Shown here in pieces: positions 1-6,466 of a DNA stretch of 34,830 bases. The translations under genes and the position numbers were made by a program. How positions within the stretch are numbered: position 1 is the stretch's first letter; the number at the start of each line of letters is the position of its first letter. The stretch is from an uncultured bacterium. Its GTDB lineage: Bacteria > Babelota > Babeliae > Babelales > CAIQNR01. Below the pieces are notes generated by a model, which saw nothing but the letters and a program-made list of their open reading frames with translations, searched no databases and was not told where the DNA came from. The stretch is from contig CAIQNR010000017.1 of the NCBI GenBank assembly GCA_903873255.1, positions 1 through 34,830 on the forward strand, given 5' to 3'.

Positions 1-71
1 AGTGTTTTTCTGGATGATTGATGGATTGTATAAGATATACGTACATTTTGTGACTTTATTTGATTAAATTA

Positions 72-149
72 TGGCGGAGCTGACGAGACTCGAACTCGCG
101 ACCTTCCGCGTGACAGGCGGACGCTCTAACCAAACTGAGCTACAGCTCC
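72..149 (-). tRNA. tRNA-Asp (GTC)
   Basis: Read on the minus strand, a full cloverleaf is present: a 7-bp acceptor stem GGAGCTG/CAGCTCC, discriminator G73 and an encoded CCA end. The anticodon loop CTGTCAC gives anticodon GTC and the T-loop is TTCGAGT. It is the last gene of a three-tRNA operon, with 13 bases separating it from tRNA-Asn. Confidence 0.96.
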
Positions 150-162
150 CCGACCATAATTT

Positions 163-238
163 TGGCTCCTCGGGCAGGACTCGAACCTGCGACAAAACGA
201 TTAACAGTCGTTTGCTCTACCAACTGAGCTACCGAGGA
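163..238 (-). tRNA. tRNA-Asn (GTT)
   Basis: Minus-strand cloverleaf with acceptor stem TCCTCGG/CCGAGGA, discriminator G and encoded CCA. The anticodon loop CTGTTAA gives GTT and the T-loop is TTCGAGT. It is the middle gene of the Val-Asn-Asp operon. Confidence 0.96.
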
Positions 239-259
239 AGCTTATTTGATTTCAATATA

Positions 260-335
260 TGGTGGGCGGTGCAGGACTCGAACCTGCGACCCCCAGTGTG
301 TAAGACTGATGCTCTACCAACTGAGCTAACCGCCC
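260..335 (-). tRNA. tRNA-Val (TAC)
   Basis: Minus-strand cloverleaf with acceptor stem GGGCGGT/ACCGCCC, discriminator A and encoded CCA. The anticodon loop CTTACAC gives TAC and the T-loop is TTCGAGT. It is the first gene of the operon, 16 bases downstream of the -10 box of a good promoter and 21 bases from tRNA-Asn. Confidence 0.96.
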
Positions 336-351
336 CTACCATTGGAGATGA

Positions 352-380
352 ATTGTAAAGCAAAGAAACAGGAAAGTCAA
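352..380 (-). promoter_or_regulatory. Promoter of the Val-Asn-Asp tRNA operon
   Basis: On the minus strand, a -35 box TTGACT (375-380) is followed after exactly 17 bases by a -10 box TACAAT (352-357). Each box matches the sigma70 consensus at 5 of 6 positions. The position just upstream of the first tRNA supports the call. Confidence 0.75.
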
Positions 381-478
381 AAAGATTTAGCTCAAATGTA
401 ACAATTTTTTTTTATATTTTGTTTAACTCTCATTATCCATGTGTGAAAAGGATTCAATTTAAGCGTAATTATTGAGTC

Positions 479-523
479 AGTATGCTTATAAAAAAAGCAA
501 TATGTTCTTTTTATAAGCATACT
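479..523. repeat. Perfect 16-bp inverted repeat between tRNA operon and next gene
   Basis: The arm AGTATGCTTATAAAAA (479-494) is exactly complementary to 508-523, with a 13-base loop. No plus-strand gene lies upstream for it to terminate. It sits about 100 bases before the tRNA promoter on one strand and just before the promoter of the 608 gene on the other. It could be an operator, a cruciform or a remnant of a mobile element. Confidence 0.6.
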
Positions 524-524
524 A

Positions 525-554
525 TTGATGACGACTTACTTTATTTGTTATATT
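525..554 (+). promoter_or_regulatory. Likely promoter of the 608 gene
   Basis: TTGATG (525-530) and TATATT (549-554) are separated by 18 bases and lie about 55 bases before the GTG start. The match is moderate, in an AT-rich background. Confidence 0.4.
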
Positions 555-607
555 CAAATTGAAATATTATAAAAAGAGGTGCTATTGCTAAAAAAGGGGA
601 GAAGAGC

Positions 608-1333
608 GTGAAATATTTCAAAAATTTTACTAATATTACATTAGTTTTTTTTCCAGTATTCCTTTTTTTTGGGCTTGGTGCTTCGGGATTTACTAAAAGA
701 TTGGCTGGTAAAATTAAACCATCATTAAAAATTGCAGCTGAGGATCTTCGTACTAATTGGCGCGCCCATGCAAAATCAGCAGGTGGTTGGGGGTTAGGTT
801 CTTTTGCCTACTATACAGGTGCTGATTATGTTAAAGATTTAAACCCAACTATTGAATCGAAACATGTTGTTTCTTCTAGTAATCTAAAAAATGCAGGTAT
901 TCCTGAAAATACCACTGTTAATTACTTTGAAAAAAGCTCTCTTTTTCCAGATACCCCAGATAAAAGATGGATGCGTAATGGTAAAGGTTTTTGGGAAAAT
1001 CTTGTGTCAGTGGCATCTCCTTCAACTCCTTATTTTAACAAAAAGGGAGAACTTATGGTTCCTACTGATGTAGCAGAGCGCATTGCTAAGGGAGATGTAA
1101 ACGCTATTAATACGTTTAATACTCAGGTTAAAGATCAATTTGAACGGTCAGAAAATCGAGCTGATAGTAAAGAGAATATAGCCTGTGCTGCAAATATAGC
1201 AGCGTTACGAGTGGGTTTTGGATTACCTTATGTTAAAGCTGCCAAGGTGGTAGCTGAAGCTACAGAGTTGGGTGTTGGCTCGCTGGTTAATAGAGGTGTT
1301 ATTCGTAATGGAAAGCTGTTTTCTAAAAAATAA
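608..1333 (+). CDS. Exported protein of unknown function, 241 aa
   Basis: I do not recognise this family. The GTG start is preceded by a purine-rich ribosome site (GGGGAG, about 8 bases away). Residues 1-9 are polar and basic and residues 10-25 form a hydrophobic, Phe-rich stretch ending in small residues (GLGASG), which fits a signal peptide or signal anchor. The middle (about 60-150) is mixed and rich in Asn, Ser and Pro. From about residue 155 to 225 the chain is predicted helical and rich in Ala and Val, with a short Arg/Glu segment (ERSENRADSKEN). No catalytic motif is visible. The gene stands alone on the plus strand with its own promoter; the next gene (mazG) is convergent, 11 bases away. 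A Dependentiae-type lineage-specific secreted protein is the likely class, which is inference. Confidence 0.8.
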   Translation: MKYFKNFTNITLVFFPVFLFFGLGASGFTKRLAGKIKPSLKIAAEDLRTNWRAHAKSAGGWGLGSFAYYTGADYVKDLNPTIESKHVVSSSNLKNAGIPENTTVNYFEKSSLFPDTPDKRWMRNGKGFWENLVSVASPSTPYFNKKGELMVPTDVAERIAKGDVNAINTFNTQVKDQFERSENRADSKENIACAANIAALRVGFGLPYVKAAKVVAEATELGVGSLVNRGVIRNGKLFSKK

Positions 1334-1344
1334 GTAAGCATTTT

Positions 1345-1737
1345 TTAAAGAGAAGATTCTTTTTTTGCTTCATTCCAAAATGTAAGAAGTACTTCAGTAG
1401 GTTGATCTTTTAGGTTGGCATATCCATGCGTAAGGGCGATTTTTTGCATGAGTTTAAAGCGGTGAGTAAGCTTTTTTGAACTAGTCTCGATCATTTTTTC
1501 TACATCACATTTGGTAAAAAGAGCAAGGGAGATAGTTGCATGGAGCAGATCGCCTATTTCTTCTTGAACGCGTACATGGGATTCTTTGGCGTCAAGAGCT
1601 TCTTTAATTTCAGCAGTTTCGTTGAGTATTTGTGTAATAATTTGGTCATAGTGTTTCCATGAAAAACCAAATTCACGCATTTCGTGATCCATAGAAATAA
1701 GCTTAGAAAGTGAAGCTGAATTGTTTTTATTGGTCAT
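1345..1737 (-). CDS. MazG-type nucleotide pyrophosphohydrolase, 130 aa
   Basis: Single-domain member of the all-alpha NTP pyrophosphatase (MazG/dUTPase-2) superfamily, which cleaves NTPs or dNTPs to monophosphate and pyrophosphate, often as a housecleaning step against modified nucleotides. The metal-binding signature is visible: E40-x2-E43 on one helix, then E60-x2-D63 (QEEIGDLL) on the next, followed by the family-typical LTHRFKLMQ near residue 90. The length matches a single MazG domain; the duplicated E. coli-type protein is about 260 aa. It is a cytoplasmic protein with no signal peptide. It lies downstream of the FKBP gene on the same strand, but a clear terminator separates them, so it probably has its own promoter. 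The exact substrate cannot be read from sequence. Confidence 0.85.
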   Translation of the reverse strand: MTNKNNSASLSKLISMDHEMREFGFSWKHYDQIITQILNETAEIKEALDAKESHVRVQEEIGDLLHATISLALFTKCDVEKMIETSSKKLTHRFKLMQKIALTHGYANLKDQPTEVLLTFWNEAKKESSL

Positions 1738-1764
1738 AGGTAAGTGCCTTAAAAAGGTGGGTAT

Positions 1765-1790
1765 AAAAAAAGGGTCATTGCTGACCCTTT
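1765..1790 (-). terminator. Intrinsic terminator after the FKBP gene
   Basis: On the minus strand the stem AAAGGGTCA/TGACCCTTT has a 4-base loop and is followed by a run of T. It lies 25 bases beyond the FKBP stop codon. Confidence 0.85.
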
Positions 1791-1815
1791 AAAATTACTA
1801 TTAAAAGAAGAATTT

Positions 1816-2316
1816 TTACTCAGATTCGATGCTTAAAAATTCAACATCAAAAATAAGATTTGCGTTAGGTGGAATTGCTGCACCAGCACCACGAGCTCCA
1901 TAACCTAAATTTGAAGGAATAAAGATGCGGCGTTTTTCGCCAACTTGCATATCAAGGACAGCTTCATCCCATCCTTTAATGACGTATCCTACGCCAATTG
2001 GGAATGTTAATGGCTCGCCGCGCTCTACAGAGCTGTCGAACATTCTGCCTGGCATGCCGTTGTCATCAATCCAACCAGTATAATGAACGTTTACAATGTC
2101 GCCTGGCTCAGCTTTTTTAGCATCAGCTGGAGCTGGTTTGGTGATGATAAAACTTAGGCCGGAAGCAGTTGTCTGTCTGTTAGTATTTTGTGACATAGGG
2201 ATCTCTTCTTTTGAGGGTTTTTGTGTAGTATTTTTCAAATAATAAGCTCCTGATACTGCTATGATGGAAAGTGCAAGTGGAATCAGTAGGTAAGAGTAAA
2301 ATCTATTTTTTAACAT
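1816..2316 (-). CDS. FKBP-type peptidyl-prolyl isomerase, membrane-anchored, 166 aa
   Basis: Catalyses cis-trans isomerisation of Xaa-Pro bonds and so assists folding of exported proteins. An N-terminal hydrophobic segment at about residues 6-27 (YSYLLIPLALSIIAVSGAYY) is followed by a polar linker to about 50, so the catalytic domain should face the periplasm, either anchored or released. The FKBP domain (about 55-164) keeps the usual active-site landmarks in order: VHYTGW, MFDSS, the VIKGWDEAV tryptophan, the YGARG loop, and the C-terminal strand IPPNANLIFDVEFL. Length and architecture match single-domain bacterial FKBPs with a signal anchor. It is transcribed divergently from rpmE and ends at a strong terminator. 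The many secreted proteins in this window would be plausible clients, which is inference. Confidence 0.93.
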   Translation of the reverse strand: MLKNRFYSYLLIPLALSIIAVSGAYYLKNTTQKPSKEEIPMSQNTNRQTTASGLSFIITKPAPADAKKAEPGDIVNVHYTGWIDDNGMPGRMFDSSVERGEPLTFPIGVGYVIKGWDEAVLDMQVGEKRRIFIPSNLGYGARGAGAAIPPNANLIFDVEFLSIESE

Positions 2317-2455
2317 ATATGCTCCTTTATAAAGTTTCTCAATCTTTGAAGGAAATGTACCATAAGAGATCCTCTTTGTAAAAATTAAGAGTGATCGTGG
2401 TGGGGTGCAAGCGTAGCGCTTTACCTATTGGCTGATCTTTTGTGAAGATTCTTAC

Positions 2456-2483
2456 TTTACAAAAAAACATGTTCCGCTATGCT
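2456..2483 (+). promoter_or_regulatory. Candidate promoter of rpmE
   Basis: TTTACA (2456-2461), 16 bases, then TATGCT (2478-2483). The match is moderate. If it is used, the rpmE message carries a leader of about 120 bases. Confidence 0.3.
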
Positions 2484-2489
2484 TAACAC

Positions 2490-2613
2490 CAGCTTGTTTC
2501 TTAGTCTTGTTACGTTTTTAATCATTGTCGATGATCATGAGCTTATCAGACGGGTAACATCGGGGCCACATAGAACCTAACCGATTATATAGTTTTTTAA
2601 GAAGAGGTGCACC
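2490..2613 (+). promoter_or_regulatory. rpmE 5' leader with possible hairpins
   Basis: The stretch before the rpmE start is less AT-rich than most intergenic DNA here. It can form small hairpins: ATCAT/ATGAT around 2521-2535, and ATCGG (2559-2563) with CCGAT (2581-2585), reinforced by GG/CC inside. The second ends about 15 bases before the ribosome site GAAGAGGTG. Autogenous L31 leaders are known in several phyla, but I do not recognise a described class here. Confidence 0.3.
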
Positions 2614-2823
2614 GTGAAGAAGGATCTCCATCCTGAATTGTTTGACGTTACCGTTCATTGTACATGCGGTAATCAGTTTGTAACACGCTCTACAAAGACC
2701 GAAATACGTTCAACTTTGTGTTCAGCTTGCCATCCATTTTATACTGGCACACAAAAATTTGTTGATACAGCAGGTCGTATTGATAAGTTTGCTCAACGTT
2801 ATCAAGATAAATCTAAGAAATAA
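2614..2823 (+). CDS. rpmE: Ribosomal protein L31, zinc-binding form
   Basis: Component of the large ribosomal subunit that sits at the central protuberance and bridges to the small subunit. At 69 aa it matches the family. It is the C+ (zinc) type: C16-x-C18 and C36-x2-C39 form the zinc ribbon. The family-typical start KKDLHPE and the HPFYTGTQKFVDTAGRIDKF block are intact. Translation starts at a GTG with GAAGAGG upstream. prfA begins 21 bases downstream, and the rpmE-prfA pair is a common bacterial arrangement, so the two are probably one transcript. The zinc-free paralogue used under zinc limitation is not in this window. Confidence 0.96.
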   Translation: MKKDLHPELFDVTVHCTCGNQFVTRSTKTEIRSTLCSACHPFYTGTQKFVDTAGRIDKFAQRYQDKSKK

Positions 2824-2844
2824 TCTATTAGGTTTGGAGTGTGC

Positions 2845-3915
2845 ATGGCTATTGCGTGGGATGATATAAAAAAACGTTGTGAAGATGTAAGGCTTGAACT
2901 TACCGATAATGTTGATCCTCGTAGGCGCCATGCTTTGCAAAAAGAGCTTTCTCAGTTATCTGGCATTCTCGAAAAAAGATCCGCCATTTTAGATATCGAG
3001 AAAGATGCTGTTGTCCTTGAGCAGCAACTCAAAGAAAATACAGATCCTTCACTAATTCAATTATATCAAGACGAATTAGTAGATCTGCATATACAGAAAA
3101 AGAATAAAGAGGAGGAGCTTGATACACTCATGTTTCCTCCTGATCCTTTTGATAAAAAAAATGTTTTCCTCGAAATCCGCGCAGGCGCAGGTGGCCAAGA
3201 AGCTGCTTTGTTTGCCAGTGACTTACTCACTATGTATACCAACTATGCTCTTTCAAAAGGGTGGAGAGTAGAAGTTGCAAGTATGAGTCATACCGATCTT
3301 GGTGGCATTCGGGAAGTTGTTTTGGATATCAAAGGCGATGATGTGTATGGCCATCTTAAGTATGAATCAGGTGTACACCGTGTGCAACGCGTTCCATTGA
3401 CAGAAACAGCTGGTAGAATTCATACATCAACTGCAACGGTTGCTGTACTTCCTGAAGTTGATGAAGTTGATGTAAGCATAACGCCAGATCAACTACGGAT
3501 TGACGTTTTTAGAGCAAGTGGTGCAGGTGGACAGCATGTTAATACAACCGACTCTGCAGTACGTATTACTCATTTACCAACGGGTGTAGTGGTATCGTGC
3601 CAGGATGAACGTTCGCAACATAAAAACAAAGCAAAAGCTATGAAGATGCTTCAATCAAGAATTTTTGCAGCGCAAAAAGAAAAGGTTGATGCAGAGCTTA
3701 GCGAACAGCGCAAAGAGCTTGTTGGAACTGGCATGCGAGCAGAAAAAGTACGTACCTATAATTTCCCACAAAATAGAATTACTGATCATCAAGTAGAATT
3801 AACACTTAAAAAACTTGATGTTGTTATAGAAGGCGCACTTGATGAAATCATCGATGCCCTTATTCAAAAAGATCGCGATGATCGTCGCAAACGTCCGTTT
3901 GTTATTGCATCATAA
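2845..3915 (+). CDS. prfA: Peptide chain release factor 1
   Basis: Recognises UAA and UAG in the ribosomal A site and triggers hydrolysis of peptidyl-tRNA. The catalytic GGQ tripeptide is at residues 228-230 of the 356-aa product, followed by [17 protein letters not shown]. The codon-recognition loop reads [14 protein letters not shown], so the PxT motif is kept (PLT). The C-terminal block [14 protein letters not shown] is RF1-type and separates it from RF2. I chose ATG 2845 because GGAG (2836-2839) is then five bases upstream; an in-frame GTG at 2839 overlaps that ribosome site. rpmE is 21 bases upstream. The prmC methyltransferase gene that often follows prfA is absent; the next gene is a secreted unknown. 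Confidence 0.97.
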   Translation: MAIAWDDIKKRCEDVRLELTDNVDPRRRHALQKELSQLSGILEKRSAILDIEKDAVVLEQQLKENTDPSLIQLYQDELVDLHIQKKNKEEELDTLMFPPDPFDKKNVFLEIRAGAGGQEAALFASDLLTMYTNYALSKGWRVEVASMSHTDLGGIREVVLDIKGDDVYGHLKYESGVHRVQRVPLTETAGRIHTSTATVAVLPEVDEVDVSITPDQLRIDVFRASGAGGQHVNTTDSAVRITHLPTGVVVSCQDERSQHKNKAKAMKMLQSRIFAAQKEKVDAELSEQRKELVGTGMRAEKVRTYNFPQNRITDHQVELTLKKLDVVIEGALDEIIDALIQKDRDDRRKRPFVIAS

Positions 3916-3930
3916 AAAATTATATCTTTG

Positions 3931-4017
3931 TTTCGCTCACCTCGAGTGATACGAGCGAAGTTAGTTATGCTTCGATACATTTACCTGGCGGTAAACACTC
4001 GATATGAGCGGCCGTTA
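3931..4017. repeat. Cluster of short palindromes, possible degenerate dispersed repeat
   Basis: This patch is clearly richer in G+C than its surroundings. TTCGCTC (3932-3938) pairs with GAGCGAA (3953-3959), and TTTACC (3980-3985) pairs with GGTAAA (3990-3995). The stretch GATACGAGCG (3948-3957) recurs imperfectly as GATATGAGCG (4001-4010). It follows prfA and could serve as its terminator or be a copy of an intergenic repeat family. It has no coding potential. Confidence 0.4.
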
Positions 4018-4091
4018 AAAATCTTATCCTATTAAAACCCTTTAGTTTACAACATTATATTTTAAGCCTATTTGTGCCTGTTTTTTTTAGA

Positions 4092-4120
4092 TTGACATCT
4101 AACTGACTTGTTATCATACT
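4092..4120 (+). promoter_or_regulatory. Promoter of the 4177 gene
   Basis: A perfect -35 box TTGACA (4092-4097), a 17-base spacer and a -10-like CATACT (4115-4120), ending 56 bases before the start codon. Confidence 0.6.
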
Positions 4121-4176
4121 ATCGCGGTTGGTTATCGTTATAAAAAAAATAAAAAATTACAAAAAGGTTTAATTCT

Positions 4177-4710
4177 ATGAAAATATCAAAATTATCTCTT
4201 TTGTTTTTGCTAGTGCCGATGTGTGCAAATGCATTCGATGATTTTAGCCGTTTCCATTCATCTTTTTCTGTTACAGTAGAAGAAACTGTTCACAATGGAT
4301 TTAAAGAGATTAAGTCTACAAGTAAAGCATTGATTAATCTGCAAGAAGATTTACAGTTAGATCCAAGTGACTTAGAAGGTTTCGCTATAATTCTTTATCA
4401 TCTATGTGAAAAAAGACCAGATGTTGCACAGCAATTGGCAAAGTTTCTAGCAGAGAAAGAAGCTGCTCAATTGCAAGCGAAATTAGATAAAGAAAAGCCA
4501 GAAATTAATCCATTTGAGGCAGGAAATTTACATTCTCAATCAGATGAATTAAAAACAACGTATCTAGATCATAATGGAAATGTTGTTGCTTATATATTTC
4601 ATCATGGAGTTGATTTCAAAGATATTAGAGTGCAGCTCTTATCTGAAAATAAGTCTGAGCAAAAAAACGATTCTGTAAATCCAGAAATAAAACAAGAAGA
4701 AAATAAGTAA
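4177..4710 (+). CDS. Secreted protein of unknown function, 177 aa
   Basis: Not recognised. Residues 1-19 form a classical signal peptide (basic start, LSLLFLLVPMC core, cleavage after CANA). The mature chain starts FDDFSRF. Its first half is predicted helical, with a Lys/Glu/Ala/Gln-rich helix around residues 88-110 (LAKFLAEKEAAQLQAKLDKE) that could be a short coiled coil. A strand-like section follows at about 130-155 (YLDHNGNVVAYIFHHG) and the C-terminal tail is charged. There is one cysteine near residue 75 of the precursor. It has its own sigma70-like promoter and lies 32 bases upstream of another small secreted protein, with which it is probably co-transcribed up to the terminator at 5004. 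Confidence 0.8.
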   Translation: MKISKLSLLFLLVPMCANAFDDFSRFHSSFSVTVEETVHNGFKEIKSTSKALINLQEDLQLDPSDLEGFAIILYHLCEKRPDVAQQLAKFLAEKEAAQLQAKLDKEKPEINPFEAGNLHSQSDELKTTYLDHNGNVVAYIFHHGVDFKDIRVQLLSENKSEQKNDSVNPEIKQEENK

Positions 4711-4742
4711 TAGTAACCCTCATATAATTGTAAGGAGATCTC

Positions 4743-4982
4743 ATGAAAAAGACTTTATTAACAGTAGCATTATTGACATCAGTAGTTGCTGTAGCATCAG
4801 ATGTTGTAGCTGAAGAGCCAACACGCGTTGTTGTAGATGCAAACGCTGAATTGTCATTTTTGTCAGCTGAAGACTTAGCTTATTTCAATGGTTTAGAAAC
4901 TGCTGAAGCAAAAGCTGAATTTTTAGCAAAAGCAAGAATGGCAAAAAACATTGTTGCTGAGTCAGAAACTGCTACTAACTAA
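4743..4982 (+). CDS. Small secreted acidic protein, 79 aa
   Basis: Not recognised. It has a very good ribosome site (AAGGAG, seven bases before ATG) and a strong terminator right after it, which suggests high expression. The signal peptide covers about residues 1-23 (KKTLLTVALLTSVVAVAS, cleavage at an Ala-x-Ala site). The mature part is only about 55 residues, Ala- and Glu-rich, with a probable helix FLSAEDLAYFNGLETAEAKA and no cysteine or aromatic cluster. It is probably the second gene of a two-gene operon with the 4177 gene. It could be a small periplasmic or released peptide. Confidence 0.8.
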   Translation: MKKTLLTVALLTSVVAVASDVVAEEPTRVVVDANAELSFLSAEDLAYFNGLETAEAKAEFLAKARMAKNIVAESETATN

Positions 4983-5003
4983 TTTTTTAGTTATATAAGT
5001 TTT

Positions 5004-5040
5004 AAAAGGGTATCTTTTTATAAGATGCCCTTTTTTATTT
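5004..5040 (+). terminator. Intrinsic terminator after the 4743 gene
   Basis: AAAAGGGTATCTT pairs with AAGATGCCCTTTT (one G-U pair) over a short loop and is followed by TTATTTT. It sits between the two-gene secreted operon and nupC. Confidence 0.85.
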
Positions 5041-5107
5041 TGTAACGATCTTTATACTGTATGAACCAAAGTTATCATTCATATCATTTAAATCAAAGGG
5101 CTTTCTT

Positions 5108-6364
5108 ATGTCACTGGTAGCATATCTTTTAGAGTACAACCGATATCTTAATATTCTGGGTATTGGCGTTGTGATTGGTATTTCAATTGCACTTTCAAAA
5201 CATCGTTCAAAAATTAATTATAGATTGATTTTTAATGCGCTGGTAATGCAATTTGTTATTGCATTTTTTGCCCTTAAAACATCCGCTGGGCAGCGTGTTC
5301 TCGCTGCATTTGCGCATGGCGTTTCTTATTTATACACGTATGCAGAAGATGGTGTTAAATTTTTGTTTGGTAATTTAGCAAATAATGTTGATACTCCTTG
5401 GGGAACCGTTTTTGCTGTTAAAATTTTACCGATTATTATATTTTTTGGCGCATTCATGTCTTTAATGTTCCATATTGGTGTTGTGCAATCGTGCGTAAAT
5501 TTTATTGGTCGTTTTGTACGTCCACTCTTGGGGACTTCTGGTGCAGAAACTACCTGTGCAATTGCAAATAGTTTTCTTGGTCAAACAGAATCTCCACTTT
5601 TGATTCGTAATTATCTTAAAGATATGACACGTTCAGAAATTTTAGTTGTTATGGTCAGTGGTATGGGGACCATTAGTGGGTCAATACTCGTTGTTTTTGC
5701 TTCTATGGGTGCACCAGTGACATCGCTGCTTACAGCAAGTGTGATGGCGATTCCTGCAACTATTATGATTGCAAAGATTTTGTTACCTGAGACAGAAAAA
5801 AAAGATGGTGATGCTACAACGGTGGTTCACAAAGCAACAAGCGCCAATGTGTTTGATGCTCTTTCTACAGGAACTTCTGATGGCTTAAGCTTAGCACTTA
5901 ATGTTGGTGCCATGTTAATCGCATTTATTGCTCTTATGAGTATGATAAATGGATTGCTTTCTGGTGGATCTGTCTATGCTAATGAGCTATTTGGAACAAA
6001 TCTTCCTATTTTGAGTGTTGATTATATTTTCTCAAAAATCTTTTATCCATTTGCATGGTTGCTTGGATTTACTGGTTCAGAAGCGGTATCAGTTGCGGAA
6101 CTTTTGGGGACAAAAGTTGGCGTAAATGAATTTTTAGCATATTACAAGTTGGTCGGAATGCATCTTTCAGAAAGAACCGCTGCAATAGTTTCTTTTGCAC
6201 TTTGTGGATTTTCTAATTTTTCATGCATAGGAATTCAAGTTGGTGGTATTGGTGTATTGGTTCCAGAAAAGCGTGTATGGCTTACTCAGCTTGGTGTAAC
6301 GGCTGTGCTTGGTGGTGCACTTTCTAATTTATTAACCGCAATGATTGCTGGTTTATTTTTATAA
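5108..6364 (+). CDS. nupC: Concentrative nucleoside transporter (CNT/NupC family), 418 aa
   Basis: Inner-membrane symporter that imports nucleosides using an H+ or Na+ gradient. The family signature GQTESPLLIRNYL is present near residue 160, with the neighbouring MSGMGTISGS-like segment (MVSGMGTISGSILVVFASMG) and the C-terminal ALCGFSNFSCIGIQVGGIG block that forms the second substrate half-site. The length and number of hydrophobic segments are normal for the family. The ribosome site AAAGGG lies about seven bases before ATG. It is a single gene between two hairpins. For a host-dependent bacterium this is a natural route for taking up nucleosides. The exact substrate preference (pyrimidine or purine) and the coupling ion cannot be assigned. 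Confidence 0.93.
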   Translation: MSLVAYLLEYNRYLNILGIGVVIGISIALSKHRSKINYRLIFNALVMQFVIAFFALKTSAGQRVLAAFAHGVSYLYTYAEDGVKFLFGNLANNVDTPWGTVFAVKILPIIIFFGAFMSLMFHIGVVQSCVNFIGRFVRPLLGTSGAETTCAIANSFLGQTESPLLIRNYLKDMTRSEILVVMVSGMGTISGSILVVFASMGAPVTSLLTASVMAIPATIMIAKILLPETEKKDGDATTVVHKATSANVFDALSTGTSDGLSLALNVGAMLIAFIALMSMINGLLSGGSVYANELFGTNLPILSVDYIFSKIFYPFAWLLGFTGSEAVSVAELLGTKVGVNEFLAYYKLVGMHLSERTAAIVSFALCGFSNFSCIGIQVGGIGVLVPEKRVWLTQLGVTAVLGGALSNLLTAMIAGLFL

Positions 6365-6404
6365 GAAATAGATAAAAATAACTTAAAAAAGTTTTTCAAG
6401 TACA

Positions 6405-6441
6405 AAGAGCCGCTGATCTCGTTAAGAGAAAGGCGGCTCTT
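6405..6441. terminator. Hairpin between convergent genes
   Basis: A perfect 9-bp stem AAGAGCCGC (6405-6413) / GCGGCTCTT (6433-6441) with a 19-base loop. It lies between the stops of nupC and the convergent secreted protein. There is no long T-run next to it on either side, so its strength as a terminator is uncertain. Confidence 0.6.
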
Positions 6442-6466
6442 CATGGTATTAGGTCTTTGGAGTGTC

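Noticed and set aside
71-358. Open plus-strand frame of 95 codons across the first 360 bases
   Set aside because: It runs antisense through three clear tRNA genes and has no independent support.
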